Positions 47,322 to 56,063 of a DNA stretch of 64,000 nt are shown here, in pieces. Origin of the DNA: Nonomuraea wenchangensis. GTDB lineage: Bacteria; Actinomycetota; Actinomycetes; Streptosporangiales; Streptosporangiaceae. The stretch's first letter is position 1. Each line of letters starts with the position of its first letter. The stretch is from NCBI RefSeq assembly GCF_900111685.1, contig NZ_FOHX01000002.1, forward strand, positions 555,869 to 619,868, in the 5' to 3' direction. Below the pieces are notes generated by a model that was not told the DNA's origin, searched no databases, and saw nothing but the letters and a program-made list of their open reading frames with translations. The translations under genes and the position numbers were made by a program.

Positions 47322-48314
47322 GTGCCGGTGCGCATAGAGGTGTCCTCGCAGGACCTGATGGCCAGCAGGTTCGCGATCTCCCCGCTGATCGAGACCATGC
47401 ACGCCCAGTGGCTGCTGGCCGGGCGCGTCGGGGCGGGCCCGCACGCGAGATGGGTGGAGCGGTGGCGGGGCACGTACGCGCGGCTCGCCGCCCGCCATCC
47501 GGCGCTGCGGGCCGCCGCCGCGGTCAGCGGCAACATCGGGGCGGCGAACGTCGACTTCATCGCCCCTCCGCCGACCGCCGTGGACGTCGCCTTCGCCGAC
47601 GAGGTGGCCACCGTACGCGCCACGCCGGTCGCGCGGGCGCACGCCGAGATCGAGCGGGTGCTGGCCCAGCGCCCGCCGGTCACCGGCTGGGAGCGGGGGC
47701 TGCTGCTCGGCCCGGAGGTGGTGGAGCTGTTCGCGGCGGCGTACGAGGCGCTCTGGACCGACATCCTCGTCCACGACTGGGCCCGCCTGCACGCGATCCT
47801 GCAGCGGGACGTGGCCTACCGGGCGGGCAGGCTGGCCGCGTACGGCTGGGCGGCGGCCCTGGACGACCTCAGCCCGCGCGTCCGGTGGCGCCGGAGCGGG
47901 CCCACCGGCGGGCACATCGAGGTGCGGATGCTCTCCGGCCGCGAGGAGCGGCACCGGCTCGGGGGCAGGGGCCTGCTGTTCCTGCCGTCGGCGTTCATGA
48001 CGACCATCGCCACCTATCTGGACGAGCCGTGGCCGTACGCGCTGCTCTATCCCGCGCGGGGGCTGGGCGCGGCGCCGCCACGGCCCGACGCCGATCTGTC
48101 ACTGCTGATCGGCCGCAGCCGGGCCCGCATCCTCGCCGAGCTGGCCGAGCCGGCGACGACCACGCAGCTGGCCGCCCTGCTGGGCCAGAGCCCCGGCACG
48201 ACGGGCGAGCACATCGCGGCGCTGCGCCGCACCGGCCTGATCGCGGGCGCCCGCGTGGGACGCGGTGTCCTCTACACCCGTACGCCGCTCGGCGACGCCC
48301 TGATCAGCGGCTAG
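47322..48314 (+). CDS. ArsR-type helix-turn-helix regulator (DUF5937-like)
   Basis: A 330-residue protein: a long N-terminal ligand-like region of actinobacterial DUF5937 type (VSSQDLMASRFAISPLIETM) and a C-terminal ArsR-like winged helix (RSRARILAELAEPATTTQLAALLGQSPGTTGEHIAALRRTGLI, about residues 258-300). It is divergent from an MFS gene, the common arrangement for members of this family, which regulate efflux pumps. GTG start. No clear palindrome is seen in the 59-base gap. Confidence 0.85.
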   Translation: MPVRIEVSSQDLMASRFAISPLIETMHAQWLLAGRVGAGPHARWVERWRGTYARLAARHPALRAAAAVSGNIGAANVDFIAPPPTAVDVAFADEVATVRATPVARAHAEIERVLAQRPPVTGWERGLLLGPEVVELFAAAYEALWTDILVHDWARLHAILQRDVAYRAGRLAAYGWAAALDDLSPRVRWRRSGPTGGHIEVRMLSGREERHRLGGRGLLFLPSAFMTTIATYLDEPWPYALLYPARGLGAAPPRPDADLSLLIGRSRARILAELAEPATTTQLAALLGQSPGTTGEHIAALRRTGLIAGARVGRGVLYTRTPLGDALISG

Positions 48315-48331
48315 CCTGTGTCCACGAAGGT

Positions 48332-48346
48332 ATGCTCGTTGAGCAT
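48332..48346. promoter_or_regulatory. Palindrome upstream of the SorC gene
   Basis: ATGCTC-GTT-GAGCAT is a perfect 6-3-6 inverted repeat 30 bases before the SorC ATG. A regulator-binding site is possible; it is not repeated elsewhere in the operon region. Confidence 0.4.
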
Positions 48347-48347
48347 C

Positions 48348-48369
48348 GGTTCTGCAAAATGGTTCAAGG
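48348..48369 (-). promoter_or_regulatory. Putative SorC operator at its own gene
   Basis: On the minus strand this begins CCTTGAAC and continues with spaced matches, in total about 15 of 22 identical positions, to 49361-49382 in front of the ABC operon. SorC regulators bind long, partly asymmetric sites; binding here is inferred from recurrence. Confidence 0.4.
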
Positions 48370-48376
48370 AGGGCGC

Positions 48377-49345
48377 ATGAACGCCGCCGACGTCGCCCCC
48401 GACGCACAGCAGGCCAGGTTCCCGCACGAGCTGATGTACGCGGCGGCGCAGCAGTACTACCTGGAGGACGCCACCCAGGGCGACATCGCCAAGCGGCTCG
48501 GCGTCTCCCGCGCGACCGTGAGCCGGCTGCTCACCGAGGCCCGCAGGCAGGGCATCGTCGAGATCAGGGTGCACCGCCCGGACACCATGGCCGACGGCCC
48601 GCTGGCCGACGAGGTGGCCCAGGCGCTCGACCTGCGGCGGGTCCACCTGGTGCCCAAGGTCAGCGGCCCGGCGCTCGGCCCGTGGCTCGCCCCCGGCGTG
48701 GCCCGCGCCCTCGCCGGCGTGGGGCTGGAGTCGGGCGACGTCGTGCTGGTCGCCTCCGGCACCACCGTGTACGAGTGCGCCCGCGAAGGGCTCGGCCAGT
48801 TCCCCGGCGTCACGATCGCCCCGGCCGTCGGCGGCCAGGAGGAGCCGCAGCCCTGGTTCCAGACCAACGAGACCACCCGCATCCTGGCCGAGCGCGTCGG
48901 CGGCGTGCCCGCCTACCTCTACGCGCCCGCGCTGCCCGGCCCCGAGCTGTTCTACTCGCTGCAGCACGAGCCGTCCGTACGCCGGGTGATGGACCTGTGG
49001 GCGCGGGCCAAGTGCGCGCTCGTCGGGGTCGGCTCGGCGCCGCTCATGCGGCAGATGGTGCCCTCGCTCATGCCGCGCGACGCCGAGAGCCTGCGCCGGG
49101 CCGTGGGCGACGTGTGCATGCGGGTCTACGACCGCGACGGCGCGCCGGTGACCTACCCGGGGAGCGAGCGGCTGGTGGCCGCCAAGCCCGAGGAGCTGCG
49201 CCGCATCCCGTCCGTCATCGCGGTCGCGGTGGGCGCGGAGAAGGTGCTGTCGATCGTGGCCGGCGCCAAGGGCGGCTACTTCAACGAGCTCGTCACGGAC
49301 ACCCCGACGGCCGAGGGACTGGTGGCCGCCGCCCACCAGCTCTGA
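48377..49345 (+). CDS. SorC-family sugar-binding transcriptional regulator
   Basis: A 322-residue SorC/DeoR-type regulator: N-terminal helix-turn-helix (DATQGDIAKRLGVSRATVSR, about residues 31-50) and a C-terminal sugar-phosphate-binding domain with VVLVASGTTVYECAREGLGQ and VGVGSAPLM. AAGGAGGGCG precedes the ATG. It lies directly upstream of, and in the same direction as, the seven-gene operon, which is the usual position of SorC regulators; a phosphorylated intermediate made by an FGGY kinase is the likely effector, as in LsrR/SorC. This is inference from family. Confidence 0.92.
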   Translation: MNAADVAPDAQQARFPHELMYAAAQQYYLEDATQGDIAKRLGVSRATVSRLLTEARRQGIVEIRVHRPDTMADGPLADEVAQALDLRRVHLVPKVSGPALGPWLAPGVARALAGVGLESGDVVLVASGTTVYECAREGLGQFPGVTIAPAVGGQEEPQPWFQTNETTRILAERVGGVPAYLYAPALPGPELFYSLQHEPSVRRVMDLWARAKCALVGVGSAPLMRQMVPSLMPRDAESLRRAVGDVCMRVYDRDGAPVTYPGSERLVAAKPEELRRIPSVIAVAVGAEKVLSIVAGAKGGYFNELVTDTPTAEGLVAAAHQL

Positions 49346-49360
49346 CTTTCCCGACATCAT

Positions 49361-49406
49361 CCTTGAACAAGTGTGCTGGACAAAGTTTCTGACAGCGCGC
49401 TAACGT
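49361..49406 (+). promoter_or_regulatory. Promoter and putative SorC operator of the sugar operon
   Basis: TGGACA (49377-49382), 18 bases, TAACGT (49401-49406) form a -35/-10 pair. A near-repeat of the site in front of sorC (49361-49382) covers the -35. Confidence 0.5.
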
Positions 49407-49492
49407 GAGCCGCGCCATAGGACATGCCCTGTCGTGCGGGGCTTGTCGCGTTTCGGAAGCAGCGAGCTTCCAGAAACCCCAAGGAGCGTCAC

Positions 49493-50566
49493 ATGCGGAC
49501 TCTCGCATTCGCCGCCGCGGCGGTGCTGGCCGGCTCGATGCTGGCGGCGTGCGGCTCGGACTCCGGTTCCGGTGCGAGCACCGGGGGCGGCGAAGGCGAC
49601 CTGCAGAACGCCAAGGTCGCCTTCCTCATGCCCGACCTCGCCTCCACCCGCTACGAGCTGCAGGACAAGCCCCTCTTCGAGGCCCGGATGAAGCAGCTCT
49701 GCCCGAGCTGCGAGGTCATCTACCAGAACGCCGACTCCGACGCCGCCAAGCAGCAGCAACAGGCCGACTCCGCGCTCGCCCAGGGCGTCAAGGCCATCGT
49801 GCTCGACCCGGTCGACTCCGCCGCCGCGGCCACCATCGTCAAGTCGGCCCAGTCGCAGCAGGTGGCGGTCATCGCCTACGACCGGCCGATCCCGGCCACC
49901 CCCGCCGACTACTACATCTCGTTCGACAACGAGAAGATCGGCCGGCTGATCGCCCAGTCCTTGGTCGACCACCTGAAGAAGGAGGGAGCCCAGGGCGGCA
50001 TCCTCCAGGTCAACGGCTCGCCGACGGACGCGGCGGCCGGGCTGATCAAGAAGGGCATCCACAGCGCCGTCGACCCGAGCGGCTTCGAGCTGCTGGCCGA
50101 GTACGACACCCCCGACTGGCAGCCGGAGAAGGCCCAGACCTGGGTCAGCGGCCAGATCACCCAGTTCAAGGACCGGATCGTCGGCGTCGTCGCGGCCAAC
50201 GACGGCACCGGCGGCGGCTCGATCGCCGCGTTCAAGGCCGCGGGCGTGAAGGTGCCGCCGATCACCGGCAACGACGCCGAACCCGCCGCCGCGCAGCGCG
50301 TCATCAACGGCGACCAGTACAACACGATCTCCAAGCCCATCAAGATCGTCGCCGAGGCGTCCGCCGGCGTGGCCTGGGACTTCATGCGGGGCCAGAAGCC
50401 CGCCGGCAAGACCACGCTCTACGACACGCCCTCCGAGCTGTTCGTCCCCACGGTCGTGACCAGGGAGAACATCAAGGAGGTGCTGTTCGACGGCGGCATC
50501 ATGAAGGCCGCCGACATCTGCACCGGCGAGTACGCCAAGGGCTGCGAGGAGCTCGGGATCAAGTGA
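49493..50566 (+). CDS. Sugar ABC transporter substrate-binding lipoprotein
   Basis: A 357-residue lipoprotein from ATG 49493 with AAGGAGCG upstream. The signal peptide ends in LAAC (lipobox, Cys near residue 20) and a Ser/Gly linker follows. The mature part is a type I periplasmic-binding fold of the XylF/RbsB class: KVAFLMPDLASTRYELQDK, ADSALAQGVKAIVLDPVDS, GVVAANDGTGGGSIAAF. It binds the sugar or polyol outside the cell and delivers it to the permease. The specific ligand is not evident. Confidence 0.93.
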   Translation: MRTLAFAAAAVLAGSMLAACGSDSGSGASTGGGEGDLQNAKVAFLMPDLASTRYELQDKPLFEARMKQLCPSCEVIYQNADSDAAKQQQQADSALAQGVKAIVLDPVDSAAAATIVKSAQSQQVAVIAYDRPIPATPADYYISFDNEKIGRLIAQSLVDHLKKEGAQGGILQVNGSPTDAAAGLIKKGIHSAVDPSGFELLAEYDTPDWQPEKAQTWVSGQITQFKDRIVGVVAANDGTGGGSIAAFKAAGVKVPPITGNDAEPAAAQRVINGDQYNTISKPIKIVAEASAGVAWDFMRGQKPAGKTTLYDTPSELFVPTVVTRENIKEVLFDGGIMKAADICTGEYAKGCEELGIK

Positions 50567-51327
50567 CGAACGTGCTCTCCCTCCGCGGCGTCAGCAAGAC
50601 GTTCGGGGCGGTGGCCGCGCTCACCGGCATCGACCTCGACGTGGCCGCCGGCCAGGTGGTCGCCGTCGTCGGGGACAACGGCGCGGGCAAGTCGACGCTC
50701 GTCAAGATCCTCTCGGGCGTGCACCCGCGCGACGCGGGCACGATCACGTTCGAGGGCCGCGAGGTCGAGATCCCGACGCCGGCCGCCGCCCACCGGCTCG
50801 GCATCGCCACGGTCTTCCAGGACCTGGCGCTGTGCGAGAACCTCGACGTCATCCAGAACCTCTTCCTCGGCCAGGAGATCCGCCCGCTGCGGCTGGACGA
50901 CGTGGCCATGGAGACCCGCTCGTGGGAGCTGCTGCGCCGGCTCTCGGCCAAGATCCCGAGTGTGCGGGTGCCGGTGGCGGCGCTGTCGGGCGGCCAGCGG
51001 CAGACGGTCGCGATCGCGCGATCGCTGCTCGGCGACCCCAAGGTGATCATCCTCGACGAGCCCACCGCAGCGCTCGGCGTGGCGCAGACCGCCGAGGTGC
51101 TCAACCTGGTCGAACGGCTGCGCGAGAACGGCCTCGGCGTCATCATGATCAGCCACAACATGGCGGACGTGCGGGCCGTGGCCGACACCGTGGCGGTGCT
51201 GCGGCTCGGCCGCAACAACGGGACGTTCGCCGTGGACGAGGTCTCCACCGAGGAAATCATCGCCGCGATCACCGGCGCCACCGACAACGCGGTGTCCCGG
51301 CGTACGCAGAGGGGGAGGACGCCATGA
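50563..51327 (+). CDS. Sugar ABC transporter ATP-binding protein
   Basis: A 254-residue single-domain ATPase. Walker A is GDNGAGKST, signature LSGGQRQ, Walker B VIILDEPTAALG; the H-loop is ISHN. This is the short, single-NBD type (FrcA/XylG-like single half) rather than the duplicated RbsA type. GTG start overlaps the upstream stop (GTGA). Energises import through the next gene product. Confidence 0.94.
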   Translation: MTNVLSLRGVSKTFGAVAALTGIDLDVAAGQVVAVVGDNGAGKSTLVKILSGVHPRDAGTITFEGREVEIPTPAAAHRLGIATVFQDLALCENLDVIQNLFLGQEIRPLRLDDVAMETRSWELLRRLSAKIPSVRVPVAALSGGQRQTVAIARSLLGDPKVIILDEPTAALGVAQTAEVLNLVERLRENGLGVIMISHNMADVRAVADTVAVLRLGRNNGTFAVDEVSTEEIIAAITGATDNAVSRRTQRGRTP

Positions 51328-52559
51328 CGACCCTGGCGACCGATCAGCAGGACGAGCGGCTGCGCAGCAGGAAGGAAGGGCTGCGAGGGGCGCTCGCCGA
51401 CGTGGTAGAGCGGGCCCGCGGTGGCGACCTCGGCGTCATCCCCGTCGTGGTCGGCCTCATCGTCATCTGGACGGTGCTGCAGATACTCAACCCGGTCTTC
51501 CTGTCCAGCGCCAACCTGGTGAACCTCACGCTGGAGTCGGCCGCCGTCGGCGTCATCGCGCTCGGCGTCGTGTGCGTGCTGCTCGTGGGGCAGATCGACC
51601 TCTCGGTGGGCTCGGTGAGCGGCCTGTCGGGGGCGGTGCTCGCGGTGCTGTTCGTCGGAGAGGGGCTGCCGGTCTGGCTGGCCGTCGCGGCGTCGGTCGT
51701 CATGGGCGCGGCCGTCGGCTGGGTGTACGGGCAGCTGTTCAACCGGTTCGGGGTGCCGAGCTTCGTGATCACGCTGGCCGGTCTCCTGGCCTTCCTCGGG
51801 CTCCAGCTCTACGTGCTCGGCACCAAGGGCTCGATCAACCTGCCGTTCGACTCGGGGCTGGTGAACTTCGCGCAGCTCGACTTCGTGCCGGACTGGCTGT
51901 CGTACACGTTCGCGGCGGTCGCCGCGGTCTGGCTGTTCGTCAGCGGCCTGCTGCACGCGCGGGCGAGGGCGGCGGCCGGGCTGTCGGCGCGGAGCATGTC
52001 CGCGCTGGTGACCAGGAGCGTGGCGCTGCTGGCGGTGCTGGCGTTCGTGGTCTGGTACCTCGGGCGGACGCGGGGCGTCGGCTGGATGTTCGTCCTCTTC
52101 GTGGCGCTCGTGCTGATCATGCACTACCTGCTGTCGCGGACGCGGTGGGGCCGGGCGGTCTACGCCGTAGGCGGCAACGTCGAGGCCGCCCGCCGGGCCG
52201 GCATCAACGTCAAGGCGATCTACACCTCGGTGTTCGTGCTGTGCTCGACGTTCGCCGCGGTCGGCGGCATCCTCGCCGCCGCCCGGCTGGCGGCGGCCAA
52301 CCAGAGCAGCGGCGGCGGCGACGTCAACCTCAACGCCATCGCGGCGGCCGTGATCGGCGGCACGAGCCTGTTCGGCGGGCGCGGCACCGCGTTCGGCGCG
52401 CTGCTCGGCATCATCGTCATCCAGTCCATCTCCAGCGGGCTGACGCTGCTCAACCTGGACTCCTCGATCAGGTTCGTGGTCACCGGGGTCGTGCTGCTGC
52501 TCGCCGTGATCGTCGACTCCGTGTCGCGGCGGTCCAGGACCTCCCACGGCAGGGCCTGA
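51324..52559 (+). CDS. Sugar ABC transporter permease
   Basis: A 411-residue permease of the BPD_transp_2 (RbsC/XylH) class, with about ten to twelve membrane segments; GQIDLSVGSVSGLSGAVLAV and GGTSLFGGRGTAFGALLGI are family signatures. Relative to RbsC (about 320) it carries an N-terminal extension and a central loop, like XylH. Start ATG overlaps the ATPase gene by four bases. Forms the channel of the importer. Confidence 0.93.
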   Translation: MTTLATDQQDERLRSRKEGLRGALADVVERARGGDLGVIPVVVGLIVIWTVLQILNPVFLSSANLVNLTLESAAVGVIALGVVCVLLVGQIDLSVGSVSGLSGAVLAVLFVGEGLPVWLAVAASVVMGAAVGWVYGQLFNRFGVPSFVITLAGLLAFLGLQLYVLGTKGSINLPFDSGLVNFAQLDFVPDWLSYTFAAVAAVWLFVSGLLHARARAAAGLSARSMSALVTRSVALLAVLAFVVWYLGRTRGVGWMFVLFVALVLIMHYLLSRTRWGRAVYAVGGNVEAARRAGINVKAIYTSVFVLCSTFAAVGGILAAARLAAANQSSGGGDVNLNAIAAAVIGGTSLFGGRGTAFGALLGIIVIQSISSGLTLLNLDSSIRFVVTGVVLLLAVIVDSVSRRSRTSHGRA

Positions 52560-54037
52560 TGGCGGTCATCTGCGTGGACGCCGGCACCACGGTCATCAAG
52601 GCGGTCGCCTACGACTCCACCGGCGCGGAGTCGGCGCTCGCCCGCCGCGGCACCGCCGTGTCCCGCCCGGCCCCCGGCCACGCCGAGCAGGACATGGGCG
52701 CGGTCTGGGACGCGGTCGCGGCCACGGTGCGCGAGGTGGCCGCCGCCGTCGCCGAGCCGGTCGAGCTGGTCGCCGTCACCGCCCAGGGCGACGGCTGCTG
52801 GCTCGTGGACGCCGGCGGCGAGCCGACGGGACCCGCCGTCCTCTGGAACGACGCCCGCGCCGCCGCCACGGTCGACGCCTGGACCCGCGACGGCCTGGCC
52901 GCCGCGGCCTTCAAGGTCAACGGCTCCTCGGCCGCCTCCGGGCTGCCGCACGCCGTCCTGTCCTGGCTGCGGGCCCACGACCCGGACCGGCTCGACCGGT
53001 CGGCCGCCCTGCTCACCTGCGGCGGCTGGATCTGGTCGCGGCTCACCGGAGAGCTCGCGGCCGAGGAGTCCGACGCCTCCGCGCCGTTCATGGACCTGCG
53101 GGCGCGGGCGTACGCGCCGGAGCTGCTGAGCCTGTTCGGCATGGAGTGGGCCGAACGGCTGCTGCCGCCGGTGCGCTCCTTGCCGGTCGCCGGGCTCACG
53201 CGGCCGGCCGCGGACGCGCTCGGCCTGCGCGCCGGCGTTCCCGTGGTGATGGCGCCGTACGACATCGTGACGACCGCGCTCGGCGCGGGCGCGGTGGCTC
53301 CGGGGCAGGCGTGCGCCATCCTCGGCACCACCCTGTGCACCGAGGTCGTCGCCGAGTCCCCGGCGCTGGACGGCGAGCCGACCGGCATCACGATCGCGCT
53401 GCCCGGCGGCTACCTGCGGGCCTTCCCCACGTTCGCCGGGACCGAGGTGGTGCAGTGGACGTGCCGGCTGCTCGGCCTCGGCGGTCCGGAGGAGCTGGGC
53501 GAGCTGGCCGGGCGGAGCGAGCCCGGCGCGGGCGGGCTCGCGTTCCTGCCCTACCTGTCGCCGGCCGGGGAGCGGGCGCCGTTCTCCGACCCGCTGGCGC
53601 GGGGGGCGCTGCTGGGCCTGTCGTTCGAGCACGGGCCCGAGCAGATCGCGCGGGCCGCGCTCGAAGGGCTCACCCTGGTCATCCGCGACTGCCTGGCCGC
53701 CACCGGGACGGACCCCGGCGAGCTGCGGGTGTGCGGCGGCGGCTCGGCCAGCGCCACCTGGCTCGGCCTGATCGCCGACGTCACCGGGCTGCCCGTACGA
53801 CGGCCGGCCGACGCCGAGGTGGGGGCGCGGGGCGCGTACGTCGCGGCGCTGGCGGCCACGGGAGCGGCCCCGTCGCTCGCCGCGGCGGCGGCCGAGCACG
53901 TACGGCTGCGCGACGCCGTCGAGCCCCACCCGGCCCGCCGCGCCCGCTACGACCGGCTGTTCGAGGACTTCCTGACGCTCCGCGCGGGCGCCGCGGACGC
54001 CTGGCCGCTGCTGGCCGAGATGCGGAGCCGGGCATGA
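52559..54037 (+). CDS. FGGY-family carbohydrate kinase 1
   Basis: A 492-residue FGGY kinase. ICVDAGTTVIKAVAYDSTGA is the N-terminal phosphate loop; the probable catalytic Asp is in MAPYDIVTTALGAGA; LRVCGGGSASATWLGLIADV is the C-terminal signature. It phosphorylates a sugar, polyol or sugar acid with ATP. Start by TGATG overlap with the permease. It is not closely related to the second kinase that follows, suggesting different substrates or steps. Confidence 0.92.
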   Translation: MAVICVDAGTTVIKAVAYDSTGAESALARRGTAVSRPAPGHAEQDMGAVWDAVAATVREVAAAVAEPVELVAVTAQGDGCWLVDAGGEPTGPAVLWNDARAAATVDAWTRDGLAAAAFKVNGSSAASGLPHAVLSWLRAHDPDRLDRSAALLTCGGWIWSRLTGELAAEESDASAPFMDLRARAYAPELLSLFGMEWAERLLPPVRSLPVAGLTRPAADALGLRAGVPVVMAPYDIVTTALGAGAVAPGQACAILGTTLCTEVVAESPALDGEPTGITIALPGGYLRAFPTFAGTEVVQWTCRLLGLGGPEELGELAGRSEPGAGGLAFLPYLSPAGERAPFSDPLARGALLGLSFEHGPEQIARAALEGLTLVIRDCLAATGTDPGELRVCGGGSASATWLGLIADVTGLPVRRPADAEVGARGAYVAALAATGAAPSLAAAAAEHVRLRDAVEPHPARRARYDRLFEDFLTLRAGAADAWPLLAEMRSRA

Positions 54038-55449
54038 GCGTCTGGATCGGCGTCGACCTCGGCACGCAGAGCGTGCGCGCCCTGGTCGTCGGCGCCGGCG
54101 GCGAGGTGGCCGGCGCCGCCGCCCGCCCGCTCACCAGCCGCCGCGAAGGACCCCGCCACGAGCAGGACCCCGAGGAGTGGTGGCGCGAGCTGGCCGCCGC
54201 CACCCGCGAGGCGCTGGCCGGTGTGGCCCCGGAGCGGGTGCGGGGCGTCGCGGTCGCCGCGACCAGCGGGACGATCCTGCTCACCGACGCCGGCGGCCGC
54301 CCGCTGACGCCCGCCCTCATGTACGACGACCGCCGCGCCTCCGCCGAGCGCGCCAACGAGGCGGGCGCGGCCGTGTGGGAGCGCCTGGGCTACCGGCGCA
54401 TGCAGCCCAACTGGGCGCTGCCGAAGCTGCTCTGGCTGCTCCGCGACGCCCCGGCGGGCGCCCGCGCCGCCCACCAGAGCGACTTCGTCAACCGGCGGCT
54501 GGTCGGCCACGAGGTCGCCACCGACCTCAGCAACGCGCTCAAGACCGGCGTGGACCTCGTCGCCGAGCGCTGGCCCGAGGAGGTGCTGGACCTGCTGCCC
54601 CCGGGCGTGCTGCCCGAGGTGGTCCGGCCCGGCGCGCTCCTCGGGACGGTCTGCGCCGAGGCCGCCGCCGAGACCGGCATCCCGGCCGGCACGCCGGTGG
54701 TCGCGGGGTCCACGGACGGCTGCGCGGCCCAGCTCGGCGCGGGCGCGACCGGCGTCGGGAGCTGGAACTCGGTGCTCGGCACCACGCTGGTGCTGAAGGG
54801 CGTGACCGAGGAGCTGATCCACGACCCGCTCGGCGTCGTCTACTCCCACCGCGCCCCCGACGGCTCCTGGCTGCCGGGCGGCGCGTCCAGCACGGGCGCC
54901 GGCGTCCTGTCCCGCGACCTGCCGGGCCGCGACCTCGACGCGCTCAGCGCGGAGGCCGCCCGCAGGGAGCCGGTCTCCGCCGTGACCTACCCGCTCGTCT
55001 CGCGCGGGGAGCGCTTCCCGTTCGACGCGCCCGCCGCCGAGGCGTTCACGCTCGGCGAGCCCGCCGACGACGTCGAACGGTACGCCGCGATCCTGCTCGG
55101 CGCGGCGTTCGTCGAACGGCTGTGCTTCGACTACCTGGACCTGCTCGGCGCGCCCGTGGACGGCGAGATCATCCTCACCGGCGGCGCCACGCGGAGCGGC
55201 TACTGGACCCGGCTGCGCGCGGACGTGCTCGGACGTCCCGTGACGCTGCGCGAGAACGCCGAGCCCGCGCTCGGCATGGCCGTGCTGGCCGGCGGCGACC
55301 CGGCCCGCATGATCAGGACCCGGGCCGTGGTCGAGCCGTCCGGGGCCGGGCGGCGGGAGCTCTACCTGCGGTTCGTCGCCGAGCTGGAACGGCGCGGCTG
55401 GCTGGACCCGTACGTCGCCGCACACGCCCGCGAGAGGACCACCCGATGA
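54034..55449 (+). CDS. FGGY-family carbohydrate kinase 2
   Basis: A 471-residue FGGY kinase. WIGVDLGTQSVRALVVGAGG is the phosphate loop, VVAGSTDGCAAQLGAGATGV has the catalytic Asp, and EIILTGGATRSGYWTRLRAD is the C-terminal motif. It overlaps kinase 1 by four bases (ATGA). Two different FGGY kinases in one operon imply either two substrates or two sequential phosphorylations; the gene set does not say which. Confidence 0.92.
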   Translation: MSVWIGVDLGTQSVRALVVGAGGEVAGAAARPLTSRREGPRHEQDPEEWWRELAAATREALAGVAPERVRGVAVAATSGTILLTDAGGRPLTPALMYDDRRASAERANEAGAAVWERLGYRRMQPNWALPKLLWLLRDAPAGARAAHQSDFVNRRLVGHEVATDLSNALKTGVDLVAERWPEEVLDLLPPGVLPEVVRPGALLGTVCAEAAAETGIPAGTPVVAGSTDGCAAQLGAGATGVGSWNSVLGTTLVLKGVTEELIHDPLGVVYSHRAPDGSWLPGGASSTGAGVLSRDLPGRDLDALSAEAARREPVSAVTYPLVSRGERFPFDAPAAEAFTLGEPADDVERYAAILLGAAFVERLCFDYLDLLGAPVDGEIILTGGATRSGYWTRLRADVLGRPVTLRENAEPALGMAVLAGGDPARMIRTRAVVEPSGAGRRELYLRFVAELERRGWLDPYVAAHARERTTR

Positions 55450-56063
55450 CCGACCTCGTGCTCGTCCGCCACGGCGAGACCGTCTGGCACGCCGAGAACC
55501 GTTACGCGGGCGTCAGCGACGTCGAGCTGACCCCGCGCGGCCACGAGCAGGCGGCCAGGCTCGCCGAGTGGGCCGCGGACGCGGGCCTGACGGCCGTCCT
55601 CGCCTCCACGCTCAGCCGCGCCGTGATCACCGCCACCGCCGCCGCGGAACGGGCCGGTCGGGCGCTGCGCACCGACGCGCGCCTCGTCGAGCTGGACTTC
55701 GGCGAGGGCGAGGGGCTGACCTCGGCGGAGATGGCGGCGCGCTTCCCCGAGGCGCGGGCCGCGTTCGAGGCCGACCCGGCCGCGCATCCGCTCCCAGGTG
55801 GCGAGGACCCGCACGCCGCCGCCGGCCGGTTCGTCGCCGCGCTGCGGGACGCCGCGGCGGCGCATCCAGACGGGCGGGTGCTGGTCGTGGCGCACACGAC
55901 GGCGATCAGGCTGGCGCTCTGCGCGCTGATCGGGGTGCCGCTCGGCGAGTACCGGCGGCTGTTCCCGCGCCTGGACAACTGCGCCCTGACCGAGCTGCGG
56001 CTCCGCGACGACGCACGGCCCGCACTGCTTCATTACAACTGTCCGATTGGAGCCGTTAGTTGA
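55446..56063 (+). CDS. Histidine phosphatase (phosphoglycerate-mutase-like)
   Basis: A 205-residue histidine-phosphatase-superfamily protein. RHGE (residues 8-11) holds the phosphorylated His and VVAHTTAIR the second His; R.AVITATAAAERAG is the arginine loop. It probably dephosphorylates a small phospho-metabolite. In an operon with two kinases this is notable: it may remove a phosphate from an intermediate or act as a repair/futile-cycle guard. ATGA overlap with kinase 2. Confidence 0.9.
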   Translation: MTDLVLVRHGETVWHAENRYAGVSDVELTPRGHEQAARLAEWAADAGLTAVLASTLSRAVITATAAAERAGRALRTDARLVELDFGEGEGLTSAEMAARFPEARAAFEADPAAHPLPGGEDPHAAAGRFVAALRDAAAAHPDGRVLVVAHTTAIRLALCALIGVPLGEYRRLFPRLDNCALTELRLRDDARPALLHYNCPIGAVS

